This document shows, piece by piece, positions 7,003-14,973 of a stretch of DNA of 64,000 nt. Positions within the stretch are counted from its first letter, which is position 1. Each line of letters starts with the position of its first letter. Source of the stretch: Listeria monocytogenes (GTDB lineage: Bacteria > Bacillota > Bacilli > Lactobacillales > Listeriaceae); contig NZ_CP054041.1 in the NCBI RefSeq assembly GCF_013282665.1, positions 1,656,001 through 1,720,000 on the forward strand. Direction: 5' to 3'. Made by a program: the position numbers and the translations under genes. Below the pieces are notes generated by a model. The model did not search any database. It saw nothing but the letters and a program-made list of their open reading frames with translations, and had not been told where the DNA came from.

Positions 7003-8997
7003 ATGACAGATTATCCGAGTATTTTTGAACCATTAACTGTAAAAAGAATGACCATTAAAAACCGTGTGATAATGCCGCCAATGGGGACAAACCTAGCTGG
7101 ATTAAATGGCGAATTTTTAGAAGAACATATGAATTACTATGAACAACGCGCAAAAGGTGGAACGGGTCTAATCACTATTGAAAACGCTTGTGTAGATTTT
7201 CCTTATGGTACAAATGGAACAACGCAACTTCGAATTGATAATGACCAATATATTCCTGGATTTTACAAATTAACAGAACGTCTTCATAAACATGGAACTT
7301 GTGTATCCATCCAAATTAACCACGCTGGCGCATCTGCTTATCCAGCTCGTTTGAACGGACTTCAACCAGTTTCCGCGTCAGATATTCCATCTAAAAAAGG
7401 TGGGACTGTGCCACGGCCGCTTACAGTAGAAGAAATTTATGAAATCGTCAATAAATATGGTGATGCAGCAAGACGCGCCCAACAAGCTGGCTTTGATGCA
7501 GTTGAAATCCACGGCGGACACTCGTACTTACTATGCCAATTCTTATCGCCACTATACAACAAACGGACGGACGAATTTGGTGGAACGCCTGAAAATCGCG
7601 CGCGTATCGTCAAACTGATTTTGGAAAAAGTTCGCGCGGAAGTCGGTCCATTTTTCCCAATCGTGTTGCGTTTTAGTGCAGATGAATTTACAGAAGGTGG
7701 CAACCATTTAGAAGACATTTTGGAACTGCTAGATTATTGCCAAGAAGAAGCGGATATTTTGAATGTATCAGCGGCAATAAATGACAACCTATACTTGCAA
7801 ATTGACCAAATGAACTTGGAAGATGGCTGGAGAAGCTACCTTGCAAAAGCGGTGAAAGATAAATTTAACAAACCAACGATTACTTCCGGTAACATTCGCA
7901 GTCCAAAAGCGGCAGAGAAAATTTTGTCAGAAGGATACGCGGACTTGCTTGCGATGGGACGTGGCTTAATCGCTGAGCCTAACTGGGTGAACAAAGTGGC
8001 AACTGGTCAAGAAGACATGCTTCGAAAATGTATTTCTTGTAATATCGGTTGCGCGGATCACCGAATTTCAAAGTCAAAACCAATTCGCTGTACGGTAAAT
8101 CCAGATATTATTCATGAAGATAAATACAAAGAAACAAAAGTAACTCGTCCGACCAATGTTGTCGTAATTGGCGGCGGAACAGCAGGGCTTGAAGCAGCTT
8201 GTACGGCGGCCGAAGTTGGCTGTAACACAACGCTAATTGAAGCGAATGAACAAACTGGTGGCTTGGCACGAGCAATTGCCAACCTTCCAGATAAAAGTAG
8301 AATTGCCGATTTCCCTAATTATTTAGCGAACCGAGCAGAAAAATTACCCAATTTAAAAGTTATTACAGGCACTAAAGCTGATACTGCGCTTATTGATACA
8401 TTTAATCCTGATGTGGTAGTCAATGCCACAGGATCCAAACCATTACTTCCACCGATTAAAGGTTTGCATGACGTGATTGACAAAGAAGGCAGTAAGGTTC
8501 ATTCGATTTTCGGACTTATTTCGAATATCGATGACTTTACCGAATTTAGTAACAAAAAAGTTGCAGTTATCGGCGGTGGTGCAGTTGGACTTGATGTAGT
8601 CGAGTACTTCTCAGAACGTGGCTCGGATGTTACAATTGTAGAAATGATGCCACTTCTTGGAAAAGACTTAGATATGATTACCAGGCTTTCCATGATGGAC
8701 ATTATCGAGAAAAACAATGTTGATGTACAAACAGAAACTGCATTAACCGAAGTAGCAGCGGATCATTTCAAAGTGAAGCATGACGGAGTAGACGCCGAGA
8801 TTCCATTTGATTACGGCTTTGTCTGCCTCGGAATGCGACCAGAACGTCCACTTATGGAAGAACTTGCGGCATACGGTAAAGAAAAACAAATTGAAATTGT
8901 AAATATTGGCGACAGCGCTGCAACAAGAAAAATCTTGGAAGGCGTTCGCGAAGGAAGAAATATTTTAACTACATTAGAAAAAATTGGCTCTTTGTAA
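7003..8997 (+). CDS. FMN/4Fe-4S/FAD NADH:flavin oxidoreductase
   Basis: Protein of 664 residues with the three-part layout of 2-enoate and 2,4-dienoyl-CoA reductases. Residues about 1-330 are an Old Yellow Enzyme-type FMN barrel (IHGGHSYLLCQFLSPLYNKR, the substrate/proton-donor HGxHGYL region). C-C-C cysteines in CISCNIGC at about 344-351, with a further cysteine nearby, bind a 4Fe-4S cluster. The C-terminal third has FAD and NAD(P) GxGxxG motifs (VVIGGGTAGLEAA and VAVIGGGAVGLDVV). It precedes aroE and aroD and probably reduces a ring or enoate intermediate in shikimate/quinate utilisation; that role is inference. AGGAGG precedes the ATG. Confidence 0.88.
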   Translation: MTDYPSIFEPLTVKRMTIKNRVIMPPMGTNLAGLNGEFLEEHMNYYEQRAKGGTGLITIENACVDFPYGTNGTTQLRIDNDQYIPGFYKLTERLHKHGTCVSIQINHAGASAYPARLNGLQPVSASDIPSKKGGTVPRPLTVEEIYEIVNKYGDAARRAQQAGFDAVEIHGGHSYLLCQFLSPLYNKRTDEFGGTPENRARIVKLILEKVRAEVGPFFPIVLRFSADEFTEGGNHLEDILELLDYCQEEADILNVSAAINDNLYLQIDQMNLEDGWRSYLAKAVKDKFNKPTITSGNIRSPKAAEKILSEGYADLLAMGRGLIAEPNWVNKVATGQEDMLRKCISCNIGCADHRISKSKPIRCTVNPDIIHEDKYKETKVTRPTNVVVIGGGTAGLEAACTAAEVGCNTTLIEANEQTGGLARAIANLPDKSRIADFPNYLANRAEKLPNLKVITGTKADTALIDTFNPDVVVNATGSKPLLPPIKGLHDVIDKEGSKVHSIFGLISNIDDFTEFSNKKVAVIGGGAVGLDVVEYFSERGSDVTIVEMMPLLGKDLDMITRLSMMDIIEKNNVDVQTETALTEVAADHFKVKHDGVDAEIPFDYGFVCLGMRPERPLMEELAAYGKEKQIEIVNIGDSAATRKILEGVREGRNILTTLEKIGSL

Positions 8998-9096
8998 TCC
9001 GAACTGGCAAGGCGGACTCCGCTTTGCCACATTCGCTCTTTATATAAGTTCACATTTTCACAAATAAACCTTAATTTGGAAAGGAACGATGTTATT

Positions 9097-9972
9097 ATGG
9101 CAAACAAAATCACGGAAAGAATTACAGGACACACAGAATTAATCGGGTTAATCGCCACCCCAATCAGACACAGTTTATCACCAACAATGCATAACGAAGC
9201 TTTTGCAAAACTAGGGCTTGATTATGTATACCTTGCTTTTGAAGTTGGTGACAAAGAACTGAAAGATGTTGTACAAGGATTCCGTGCAATGAACTTACGC
9301 GGCTGGAACGTTTCCATGCCAAACAAAACAAACATTCATAAATACTTAGATAAACTTTCTCCAGCCGCTGAACTAGTTGGTGCGGTAAACACAGTTGTTA
9401 ATGACGACGGCGTGTTAACTGGACACATTACTGACGGCACTGGTTATATGCGCGCGCTAAAAGAAGCTGGACATGACATTATCGGCAAAAAAATGACGAT
9501 TTGCGGCGCTGGTGGTGCAGCAACAGCTATTTGTATCCAAGCTGCTCTTGACGGTGTAAAAGAAATTTCTATTTTCAACAGAAAAGACGATTTTTACGCG
9601 AATGCAGAAAAAACAGTAGAAAAAATCAATTCGAAAACAGAATGTAAAGCACAATTATTTGATATCGAAGACCACGAACAATTACGTAAAGAAATCGCAG
9701 AAAGTGTGATTTTCACGAATGCGACTGGCGTTGGGATGAAACCTTTCGAAGGCGAAACACTTCTACCAAGTGCGGATATGCTTCGTCCAGAATTAATCGT
9801 TTCGGATGTTGTCTACAAACCAACTAAAACTAGATTACTTGAAATCGCAGAGGAACAAGGCTGTCAAACACTTAACGGCTTAGGCATGATGCTTTGGCAA
9901 GGTGCGAAAGCTTTCGAAATTTGGACACACAAAGAAATGCCAGTAGATTACATTAAAGAAATCCTATTTTAA
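9097..9972 (+). CDS. aroE: Shikimate/quinate dehydrogenase
   Basis: NAD(P)-dependent oxidoreductase interconverting 3-dehydroshikimate and shikimate (or dehydroquinate and quinate). Seen: substrate-binding SLSPTMHN near residue 23, the catalytic-lysine motif NVSMPNKTNIH, and a nucleotide-binding GAGGAATAI. The frame extends to a TTG at 9076, but homologs start at MANKITERI, and the SD GGAAAGGA at 9078-9084 serves the ATG at 9097, giving 291 residues. Next to aroD, the ene-reductase and a LysR regulator, it is more likely a catabolic paralog than the biosynthetic enzyme. About 100 bases separate it from the upstream gene. Confidence 0.88.
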   Translation: MANKITERITGHTELIGLIATPIRHSLSPTMHNEAFAKLGLDYVYLAFEVGDKELKDVVQGFRAMNLRGWNVSMPNKTNIHKYLDKLSPAAELVGAVNTVVNDDGVLTGHITDGTGYMRALKEAGHDIIGKKMTICGAGGAATAICIQAALDGVKEISIFNRKDDFYANAEKTVEKINSKTECKAQLFDIEDHEQLRKEIAESVIFTNATGVGMKPFEGETLLPSADMLRPELIVSDVVYKPTKTRLLEIAEEQGCQTLNGLGMMLWQGAKAFEIWTHKEMPVDYIKEILF

Positions 9973-10037
9973 AAACTTGCAAAAGAACAAGGTTATCGCT
10001 AATCTTAAAACATAATATCGAATGAGGAGAATTATAC

Positions 10038-10796
10038 ATGAATAAAGTAGTCGTAAAGAATGTTACGTTTGGTGAAGGTGCGCCAAAGATTTGTGTACCA
10101 ATGGTCGGTAAAACGGTTGCTGCGCTTAAAGAAGAAGCAGAAATGTTAAAAACAATTGATTTGGACGTGGTCGAATGGCGCGTTGACTTTTTTGAAGACG
10201 TCAAAGAATTAGCTAAAGTGGAAGCCGCACTTGGCGAAATTCGCACAATTTTACCAGAAACACCGATTTTATTTACTTTCCGCAGTGCAAAAGAGGGCGG
10301 CGAGTTAGCCGTTAGTGACGAATTTTATTTTGAATTAAATGAAACTCTAGCTGGAACTGGCAAAATTGATTTAGTAGACGTGGAACTTTTCAATGAAGAA
10401 GCAGACGTTTTACGCTTAATTGAAACAGCTCACAAGAACAATGTAAAAGTAGTGATGTCGAACCATGATTTTGACAAAACACCTGCGAAAGAAGAAATCG
10501 TTTCTCGTTTAACGCGCATGGAATCACTTGGCGCGGACCTTCCGAAAATCGCCGTCATGCCAAAATCTGCTGCTGACGTACTAACTTTACTAGATGCAAC
10601 GAATACTGTATCTGAAAAAGCTAATCAACCAATTATTACGATGTCAATGGCTGGAACTGGTGTCATCAGTCGTCTTGCTGGCGAAGTATTTGGCTCCGCA
10701 ATGACATTTGGCGCTGCGAAAAAAGCATCAGCTCCTGGTCAAATGGATGTTAATGAGTTACGCCATGTCCTTGATTTACTGCATAAACAATTTTAA
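10038..10796 (+). CDS. aroD: Type I 3-dehydroquinate dehydratase
   Basis: Class I enzyme (252 residues) converting 3-dehydroquinate to 3-dehydroshikimate through a Schiff-base lysine. Seen: TFRSAKEGGE, the catalytic histidine in VVMSNHDF and the Schiff-base lysine in KIAVMPKSAAD, and the C-terminal 'SAPGQMDVNELRHVL' loop that closes the active site. It forms a two-step set with aroE and probably an operon with the ene-reductase. Type I AroD together with AroE and a LysR regulator is typical of quinate/shikimate catabolism towards protocatechuate; no dehydroshikimate dehydratase (quiC) lies in the window. GAGGAG precedes the start. Confidence 0.92.
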   Translation: MNKVVVKNVTFGEGAPKICVPMVGKTVAALKEEAEMLKTIDLDVVEWRVDFFEDVKELAKVEAALGEIRTILPETPILFTFRSAKEGGELAVSDEFYFELNETLAGTGKIDLVDVELFNEEADVLRLIETAHKNNVKVVMSNHDFDKTPAKEEIVSRLTRMESLGADLPKIAVMPKSAADVLTLLDATNTVSEKANQPIITMSMAGTGVISRLAGEVFGSAMTFGAAKKASAPGQMDVNELRHVLDLLHKQF

Positions 10797-10804
10797 TAAA
10801 GGCA

Positions 10805-10849
10805 AAAGCCTTAAATTTAGATTAATCGTCTAAGTTTAAGGTTTTTTTG
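10805..10849 (+). terminator. Intrinsic terminator after aroD
   Basis: CCTTAAATTTAGA pairs with TCTAAGTTTAAGG (one G-T), loop of 7, then seven T. Confidence 0.92.
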
Positions 10850-10890
10850 TTATAATAAGACATCAGGAATTTTAAAGGAGACGGAACTAA

Positions 10891-11484
10891 ATGAAGAAAT
10901 TGCTTTTTTTAGGTGATAGTGTGACAGATGCGGGGCGCGATTTTGAAAATGACCGCGAATTAGGACATGGTTATGTGAAAATGATTGCAAAACAGCTTGA
11001 GAAAGAAGATGTAATGGTTATAAATCGTGGTGTTAGTGCGAACCGGGTGGCGGATTTGCATCGTCGTATTGAGGCGGATGCAATCTCACTTCAACCAGAT
11101 GTAGTTACGATGATGATTGGAATAAATGATACGTGGTTTAGTTTCAGCAGATGGGAAGATACTTCGGTAACAGCGTTTAAAGAAGTGTATCGCGTGATTT
11201 TGAACCGAATTAAAACGGAAACAAACGCAGAACTGATTTTGATGGAGCCGTTTGTATTACCATATCCGGAAGACCGGAAAGCGTGGCGTGGGGATTTAGA
11301 TCCTAAAATTGGAGCCGTGCGCGAACTTGCGGCGGAATTTGGCGCAACGCTTATTCCGCTAGATGGGCTAATGAACGCCCTCGCTATCAAACATGGACCG
11401 ACTCATTTAGCTGAGGACGGGGTGCACCCGACCAAAGCAGGACATGAAGCAATTGCTTCTATTTGGTTAGAAACCACAAAATAA
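10891..11484 (+). CDS. SGNH/GDSL-family hydrolase
   Basis: Cytoplasmic esterase/acylhydrolase of 197 residues with the four SGNH blocks: GDSVTDAG near residue 8 (nucleophile serine), NRGVSANR (block II glycine), MMIGINDTW (block III asparagine) and DGVHPTKAGH near the C-terminus (catalytic Asp and His). There is no signal peptide. Such proteins deacylate sugars, lipids or peptidoglycan derivatives; the substrate cannot be read from the sequence. It is monocistronic, with a terminator upstream and a separate promoter immediately downstream. Start after AAGGAGACGG. Confidence 0.88.
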   Translation: MKKLLFLGDSVTDAGRDFENDRELGHGYVKMIAKQLEKEDVMVINRGVSANRVADLHRRIEADAISLQPDVVTMMIGINDTWFSFSRWEDTSVTAFKEVYRVILNRIKTETNAELILMEPFVLPYPEDRKAWRGDLDPKIGAVRELAAEFGATLIPLDGLMNALAIKHGPTHLAEDGVHPTKAGHEAIASIWLETTK

Positions 11485-11487
11485 CGC

Positions 11488-11516
11488 TTTACAGAAAAAA
11501 TTATCCATGCTATAGT
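11488..11516 (+). promoter_or_regulatory. Promoter of structured leader RNA
   Basis: TTTACA (11488-11493), 17 bases, TATAGT (11511-11516) preceded by TGC (extended -10). Transcription should begin near 11523. Confidence 0.8.
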
Positions 11517-11522
11517 TGGGTC

Positions 11523-11647
11523 TATGCGATGAGCCTACAAGCAGTGACTTAAGTATCACTGCCCCATTTTCCGCGTTATAGCTTTGTGGAAGGCTGCGGA
11601 AGATGACGCTATGAAATGCCCCTTAAAGTAATTTAAGGGGCATTTTT
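11523..11647 (+). ncRNA. Structured leader RNA ending in a terminator, family unassigned
   Basis: About 125 nt between a strong promoter and the EamA transporter gene. Visible structure: hairpin GCAGTGA-N8-TCACTGC, a second pairing TTCCGC with GCGGAA, distal pairing of GCG near the start with CGC before the end, and a strong terminator AAATGCCCCTTAA/TTTAAGGGGCATTTTT at 11614-11647. The layout of an aptamer-like domain followed by a terminator before the coding start suggests a riboswitch or attenuator; a free small RNA is the alternative. I compared it by memory with common riboswitch consensuses and found no match. Confidence 0.65.
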
Positions 11648-11669
11648 CTATAAAAAAGGAGTGTTTGTT

Positions 11670-12629
11670 TTGCAGAAAGAGAAAGCATCGATAGGACTTT
11701 ATTTTTTATTAATTGCAGTGATGGCGAGTTGGGGTTTTAATGTCACGATGACGAAGGTATTAGTTAGCTATTTTCCGACTGTTACGATGACATCTTTTCG
11801 GATTTTCACCGCAGCTATAACCGTTATTATGATTTTATTTATCACCAAAAAATTACGTCTGCCAACAAAGCGAGAATTTGGTTTAATTTTCCTCGCAAGT
11901 ATTTTTAATATCGTTATTCATCACTTTTTCTTGTCAAACGGGCTGAAGCTGACGACTGGGACGAATGCTGGGCTTATTCTTGGTTCTGCGCCGATTGTGG
12001 TGGCGATTTTTTCCGTGGTTTTTCTCCGTGAACGAATTGGTGCATGGCGTGCACTCGGATTTTTAGCAGGAATTTTTGGTGTGAGTTTGGTTGTTCTTTC
12101 TAATGGAACGGGAATTAGCGGGATTTCACTTGGAGATATCGACATTTTTATCGCGATGGCTTCCCAGGCATTTAGTTTCATCATTATTAAAAAGCTCGCT
12201 GGATCAATGGACACGGGGCTAATGACTGGATATATGCTATTTCTTGGTTCGGTTATGTTGTTTGGTTTAAGTCGCTTCATGGAGCCGGATGGCATGTCAG
12301 AATTAGTAGCGGTTCATTCATGGAAACTATGGCTTTTGTTTGTCGTATCAGCAGTAGTTGCAACGGCATTTGGTAATTTCGTTTATAATTATGCAGTTGG
12401 GAAAATTGGACCGTCGCGATCGGCTATTTTTATGAATTTCAATCCACTATTTTCACTCATTGGCGCATTACTTTTCCTTGGAGAAGCAATTAAAATCCCC
12501 CAGCTAGTTGGGTTCGTTTTTATCATTATTGGCGTCCTGCTTGGTTCGGGCGCATTAATGGATCTTATTTATGAACGCAAAAAAACAAGAGTACGAGATC
12601 CTGAAAAGCTGCTCGAAAAAGAAGTTTGA
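11670..12629 (+). CDS. EamA/DMT-family transporter
   Basis: Integral membrane protein of 319 residues with about ten hydrophobic segments arranged as two EamA repeats ('LLIAVMASWGFNVTMTKVLV' near the N-terminus; 'FVVSAVVATAFGNFVYNYAVGKIGPSRSA' in the second half). Members export amino acids, nucleotides or other metabolites. The frame runs up to a GTG at 11661, but AAGGAG at 11656-11661 fits a TTG start at 11670. It follows a structured leader with a terminator, so it is probably controlled by readthrough in response to an unknown signal. The C-terminus is charged and cytoplasmic. Confidence 0.85.
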   Translation: MQKEKASIGLYFLLIAVMASWGFNVTMTKVLVSYFPTVTMTSFRIFTAAITVIMILFITKKLRLPTKREFGLIFLASIFNIVIHHFFLSNGLKLTTGTNAGLILGSAPIVVAIFSVVFLRERIGAWRALGFLAGIFGVSLVVLSNGTGISGISLGDIDIFIAMASQAFSFIIIKKLAGSMDTGLMTGYMLFLGSVMLFGLSRFMEPDGMSELVAVHSWKLWLLFVVSAVVATAFGNFVYNYAVGKIGPSRSAIFMNFNPLFSLIGALLFLGEAIKIPQLVGFVFIIIGVLLGSGALMDLIYERKKTRVRDPEKLLEKEV

Positions 12630-12660
12630 TTTTTATTGACCTTTATATTATAATTTTGTT

Positions 12661-12688
12661 AGTTACTTATTAAAAGTAACTCTATAAT
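12661..12688 (+). promoter_or_regulatory. Inverted repeat and -10 upstream of DUF896 gene
   Basis: AGTTACTT-N5-AAGTAACT (12661-12681) abuts TATAAT at 12683-12688. It could be an operator or a weak hairpin. There is no T-run, so it is not a terminator. Confidence 0.45.
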
Positions 12689-12703
12689 GATAGGAGGGAT
12701 AGC

Positions 12704-12928
12704 ATGAAATTGTTATTAAAAAATATTAATGAACTTGCTGCAAAACAAAAAAGTGAAGGATTAACTGCTTTTGAAAAAGAAAGACAAGCTGCCCTTCGTC
12801 AAGAATATTTGAAGAAAATTCGAGGAACTGTTCAAGATAATTTACATCACGTAACGATTATTGATCCACTTGGAGACGACGTAACTCCTAAAAAACTAAA
12901 AGAAATCCAAGCCGAATTAAGAGGCTAA
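12704..12928 (+). CDS. DUF896 (YnzC-like) small protein
   Basis: Seventy-four residues, highly charged and helical, with the family segments 'NELAAKQKSEGLTAFEKERQAALRQEYLKKIRG', 'HHVTIIDPLGDDVTPKKL'. Homologs such as Bacillus subtilis YnzC form a small helical hairpin; one paralog is in an SOS operon, but the molecular role is not known. Here the gene is alone, with its own -10 and terminator and no LexA box visible. AGGAGGG precedes the ATG. Confidence 0.85.
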   Translation: MKLLLKNINELAAKQKSEGLTAFEKERQAALRQEYLKKIRGTVQDNLHHVTIIDPLGDDVTPKKLKEIQAELRG

Positions 12929-12940
12929 TATAAGTCATAG

Positions 12941-12979
12941 AAGGTTGAAAGAGCTCAGTGCTTTTTCAGCCTTTTTTTG
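12941..12979 (+). terminator. Intrinsic terminator after DUF896 gene
   Basis: AAGGTTGAAAGAGC pairs with GCTTTTTCAGCCTT (imperfect) followed by seven T. Confidence 0.8.
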
Positions 12980-13093
12980 TTGATAGAGCTAATTTACCAT
13001 CTTGCGGATTCAAGTAAAGAAAAATGGGGCCGAACAATTCTAACAGTTTGATGAGACTGGTGCTACAATCAATGTGAGAAAGGAGAGGATAAC

Positions 13094-13543
13094 ATGGAAA
13101 TTGCAATTGCAGCTGATCATGGCGGATTTCAGTTGAAAGAAAAAGTTCGTGTACATTTAATTGAAAGCGGCTACAAGGTGAAAGATTTTGGTTGTTATTC
13201 AGTCGAAAGCGTGGATTTTCCAGAGTATGCTGCTAAAGTAGGACACTTTGTTGCAACTGAAAACAGTCTAGGTGTGCTCTGTTGCGGAACAGGGATTGGA
13301 ATGTCCATGGCAGCCAACAAAATCAAAGGTGTGCGTGCTGCTGTCGTTTCAGATGCTTTTTCAGCAATGATGACTAGGCGACATAATAACAGTAATGTTC
13401 TTTGTCTTGGTGAACGTGTTCTGGGCGATAGTCTGGCGTTACTCTTACTTGATACGTGGCTTGCGGCGGAATTTGAAGGCGGTAGGCATATGACAAGGCT
13501 CGAAAAATTGGCGGAGCTTGAGGAACAGGAGGGTGTTGAATGA
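13094..13543 (+). CDS. rpiB: RpiB/LacAB-family sugar-phosphate isomerase
   Basis: Converts ribose 5-phosphate to ribulose 5-phosphate, or a related aldose phosphate to ketose phosphate. Seen: 149 residues, N-terminal AIAADHGGF, the catalytic cysteine in VLCCGTGIGMSMAANK (residues about 65-80), and the HNNSNVLCLG segment. Its stop overlaps the start of the next epimerase by four bases (ATGA), so the two are translationally coupled. With an AlsE-like epimerase downstream it could act on allose 6-phosphate instead; sequence alone does not settle this. Extended -10 TGC-TACAAT lies at 13061-13069. Confidence 0.88.
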   Translation: MEIAIAADHGGFQLKEKVRVHLIESGYKVKDFGCYSVESVDFPEYAAKVGHFVATENSLGVLCCGTGIGMSMAANKIKGVRAAVVSDAFSAMMTRRHNNSNVLCLGERVLGDSLALLLLDTWLAAEFEGGRHMTRLEKLAELEEQEGVE

Positions 13544-14208
13544 AAATGATTGCGGCTTCCATTATGTGCGCAGACTCGCTTCGTCTAGCTGACGAACTTC
13601 GCGCACTCGAACAAGCAAATGTAAAAATGCTCCATTGTGATGTGATGGATGGTATTTTTGTAGAAAATGCAGCAATGGGTGCCTATGTCCTTCAAGATAT
13701 AAAAAATAATACAGATATGCTGCTTGATATTCATTTAGCTACAGTGAATCCTGATAAATTTGTGGATTTGTATGCGGAGATAAAGCCGACTTACATGTCC
13801 TTCCACGTAGAAGCTTCACCTGATGTCGATGCGACTATAAAGCATATTCGGGAGCTAGGAATCAAACCGTCCATCGCCATCAGCCCGGATACAGAAATTG
13901 AACGGATCTATCCATTTTTAGATAAAGTCGATATGGTTTTAATGATGACTGTTAATCCTGGATTCGCTGGGCAAAAATTCCAGTATCATATACTAGAAAA
14001 AATCAAGAAACTTCAAAAAGAGCTTGAAAGCCACACCAACAAACCATTAATTGAAGTAGATGGCAATATTTTTGAAGAAACAGTTCGGTTGCTTGAACCA
14101 ATTGGTGCAGATGTCTATGTCGTTGGAACTGCTGCATTGTTTAACGAAAAGGCAGGTAGTTATACAGAAAAACTAGCGCCACTAAGAGAAATTATCCAAG
14201 AAAGGTGA
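13540..14208 (+). CDS. Ribulose-phosphate/allulose-6-phosphate 3-epimerase-like
   Basis: TIM-barrel epimerase of 222 residues. Metal and catalytic residues are present: HCDVMDG (residues about 33-39), the second histidine in LLDIHLA, MTVNPGFAGQKF, and the catalytic aspartate in LIEVDGN. It diverges from canonical Rpe (FVENAAMG instead of FVPNIAFG) and ends like E. coli AlsE (VGTAALFN versus VGTSGLFN), so allulose 6-phosphate epimerase is a real alternative. It is the middle gene of a tight three-gene set with RpiB and a transaldolase-like enzyme, six bases before the latter. Confidence 0.82.
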   Translation: MKMIAASIMCADSLRLADELRALEQANVKMLHCDVMDGIFVENAAMGAYVLQDIKNNTDMLLDIHLATVNPDKFVDLYAEIKPTYMSFHVEASPDVDATIKHIRELGIKPSIAISPDTEIERIYPFLDKVDMVLMMTVNPGFAGQKFQYHILEKIKKLQKELESHTNKPLIEVDGNIFEETVRLLEPIGADVYVVGTAALFNEKAGSYTEKLAPLREIIQER

Positions 14209-14214
14209 GAAAAA

Positions 14215-14865
14215 ATGCATTTAGATTCAGCTAATTTAGATGACGTGAAAAAAATTCAAGCCAGCTCCATTTTTAAAGGGATTACAACGAACCCAACCAT
14301 TTTAATAAAAGAAAAATGCGATCGCCAAACAGCGATTAATCGTATTTTAGAACTTACGGATAAACAAGTTTTTGTACAAACAGTTGGTTTTACGTATGAG
14401 GAAATTTTGGCAGATGCGCGCATGTTACTAGCTACGTTTGGGAAAGACAAAATAGCTATTAAGATTCCGGCACATGAGACTGGTATTAACGTGATCGATA
14501 CACTCAAAAAAGAGGATAAAACCATTCAAATCTTAGGAACTGCTATTTATTCGGCTGATCAAGCAATCGTGGCTGCCTTAGCTGGTGCAGATTTTGTTGC
14601 CCCATATGTGAATAGGATGAGCGCGGCGAACATCGATCCTTTTAAAGAAATCGCTCAAATGCGTCACTTTTTTGATAAAAAGATACTTAAAACACAAATT
14701 ATGGCAGCAAGCTTTAAACATAGTGGGCAAGTAATGCAAGCTTATGAGAACGGCGCAGATACGGTAACCATTCCTTATGAAATCTATTCGCAAATGACCA
14801 ATAAAGTTCTAGCAGTAGAAGCAATTCGAGTCTTTAATAAAGATGCTACATTGTACGAAAAGTAA
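14215..14865 (+). CDS. TalC/fructose-6-phosphate aldolase-type transaldolase
   Basis: Small single-domain class I aldolase (216 residues) of the TalC/FSA group, which transfers dihydroxyacetone or cleaves fructose 6-phosphate. Seen: N-terminal MHLDSANLDDVKKIQ, GITTNPTILIKE, and the Schiff-base lysine K83 in AIKIPAHETG, followed by GTAIYSADQA and APYVNRMS. It closes the first sugar-phosphate set, linking pentose phosphates to glycolysis. About 110 bases then separate it from the next regulator gene, which has its own promoter. Start ATG follows AAAGGTGAG and overlaps nothing. Confidence 0.88.
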   Translation: MHLDSANLDDVKKIQASSIFKGITTNPTILIKEKCDRQTAINRILELTDKQVFVQTVGFTYEEILADARMLLATFGKDKIAIKIPAHETGINVIDTLKKEDKTIQILGTAIYSADQAIVAALAGADFVAPYVNRMSAANIDPFKEIAQMRHFFDKKILKTQIMAASFKHSGQVMQAYENGADTVTIPYEIYSQMTNKVLAVEAIRVFNKDATLYEK

Positions 14866-14910
14866 CAATCTCCTTCTCATGTTGTGGAAGTGCGTGGAGA
14901 AAACTTGTGA

Positions 14911-14949
14911 TGAAAGCGCATTCTTAAGCGCCAAACCCTATGCTATAAT
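14911..14949 (+). promoter_or_regulatory. Promoter with overlapping candidate cre site
   Basis: TATAAT at 14944-14949 with an extended TGC, and TTCTTA 17 bases upstream. TGAAAGCGCATTCT at 14911-14924 matches the CcpA cre consensus (TGWAARCGYTWNCW) at 13 of 14 positions and covers the -35, so CcpA binding would repress. Confidence 0.65.
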
Positions 14950-14973
14950 TAGGCTATCAAAGGGGGGAGACGC

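Noticed and set aside
12659..12671. TTAGTTACTTATT, a 13-base match to the CRISPR repeat, upstream of the DUF896 gene; and TGAAATGTAAAT (49243-49254), a 12-base match to the repeat end, upstream of pssA.
   Set aside because: Both are short, AT-rich and in the same sense as the repeat (homologous, not complementary), so base pairing with the CRISPR RNA is not supported. Such matches are plausible by chance in 64 kb of this composition.
14866..14900. Weak hairpin TTCTC/GGAGAA after the transaldolase-like gene as a terminator.
   Set aside because: The stem is short, the loop is long and no T-run follows.
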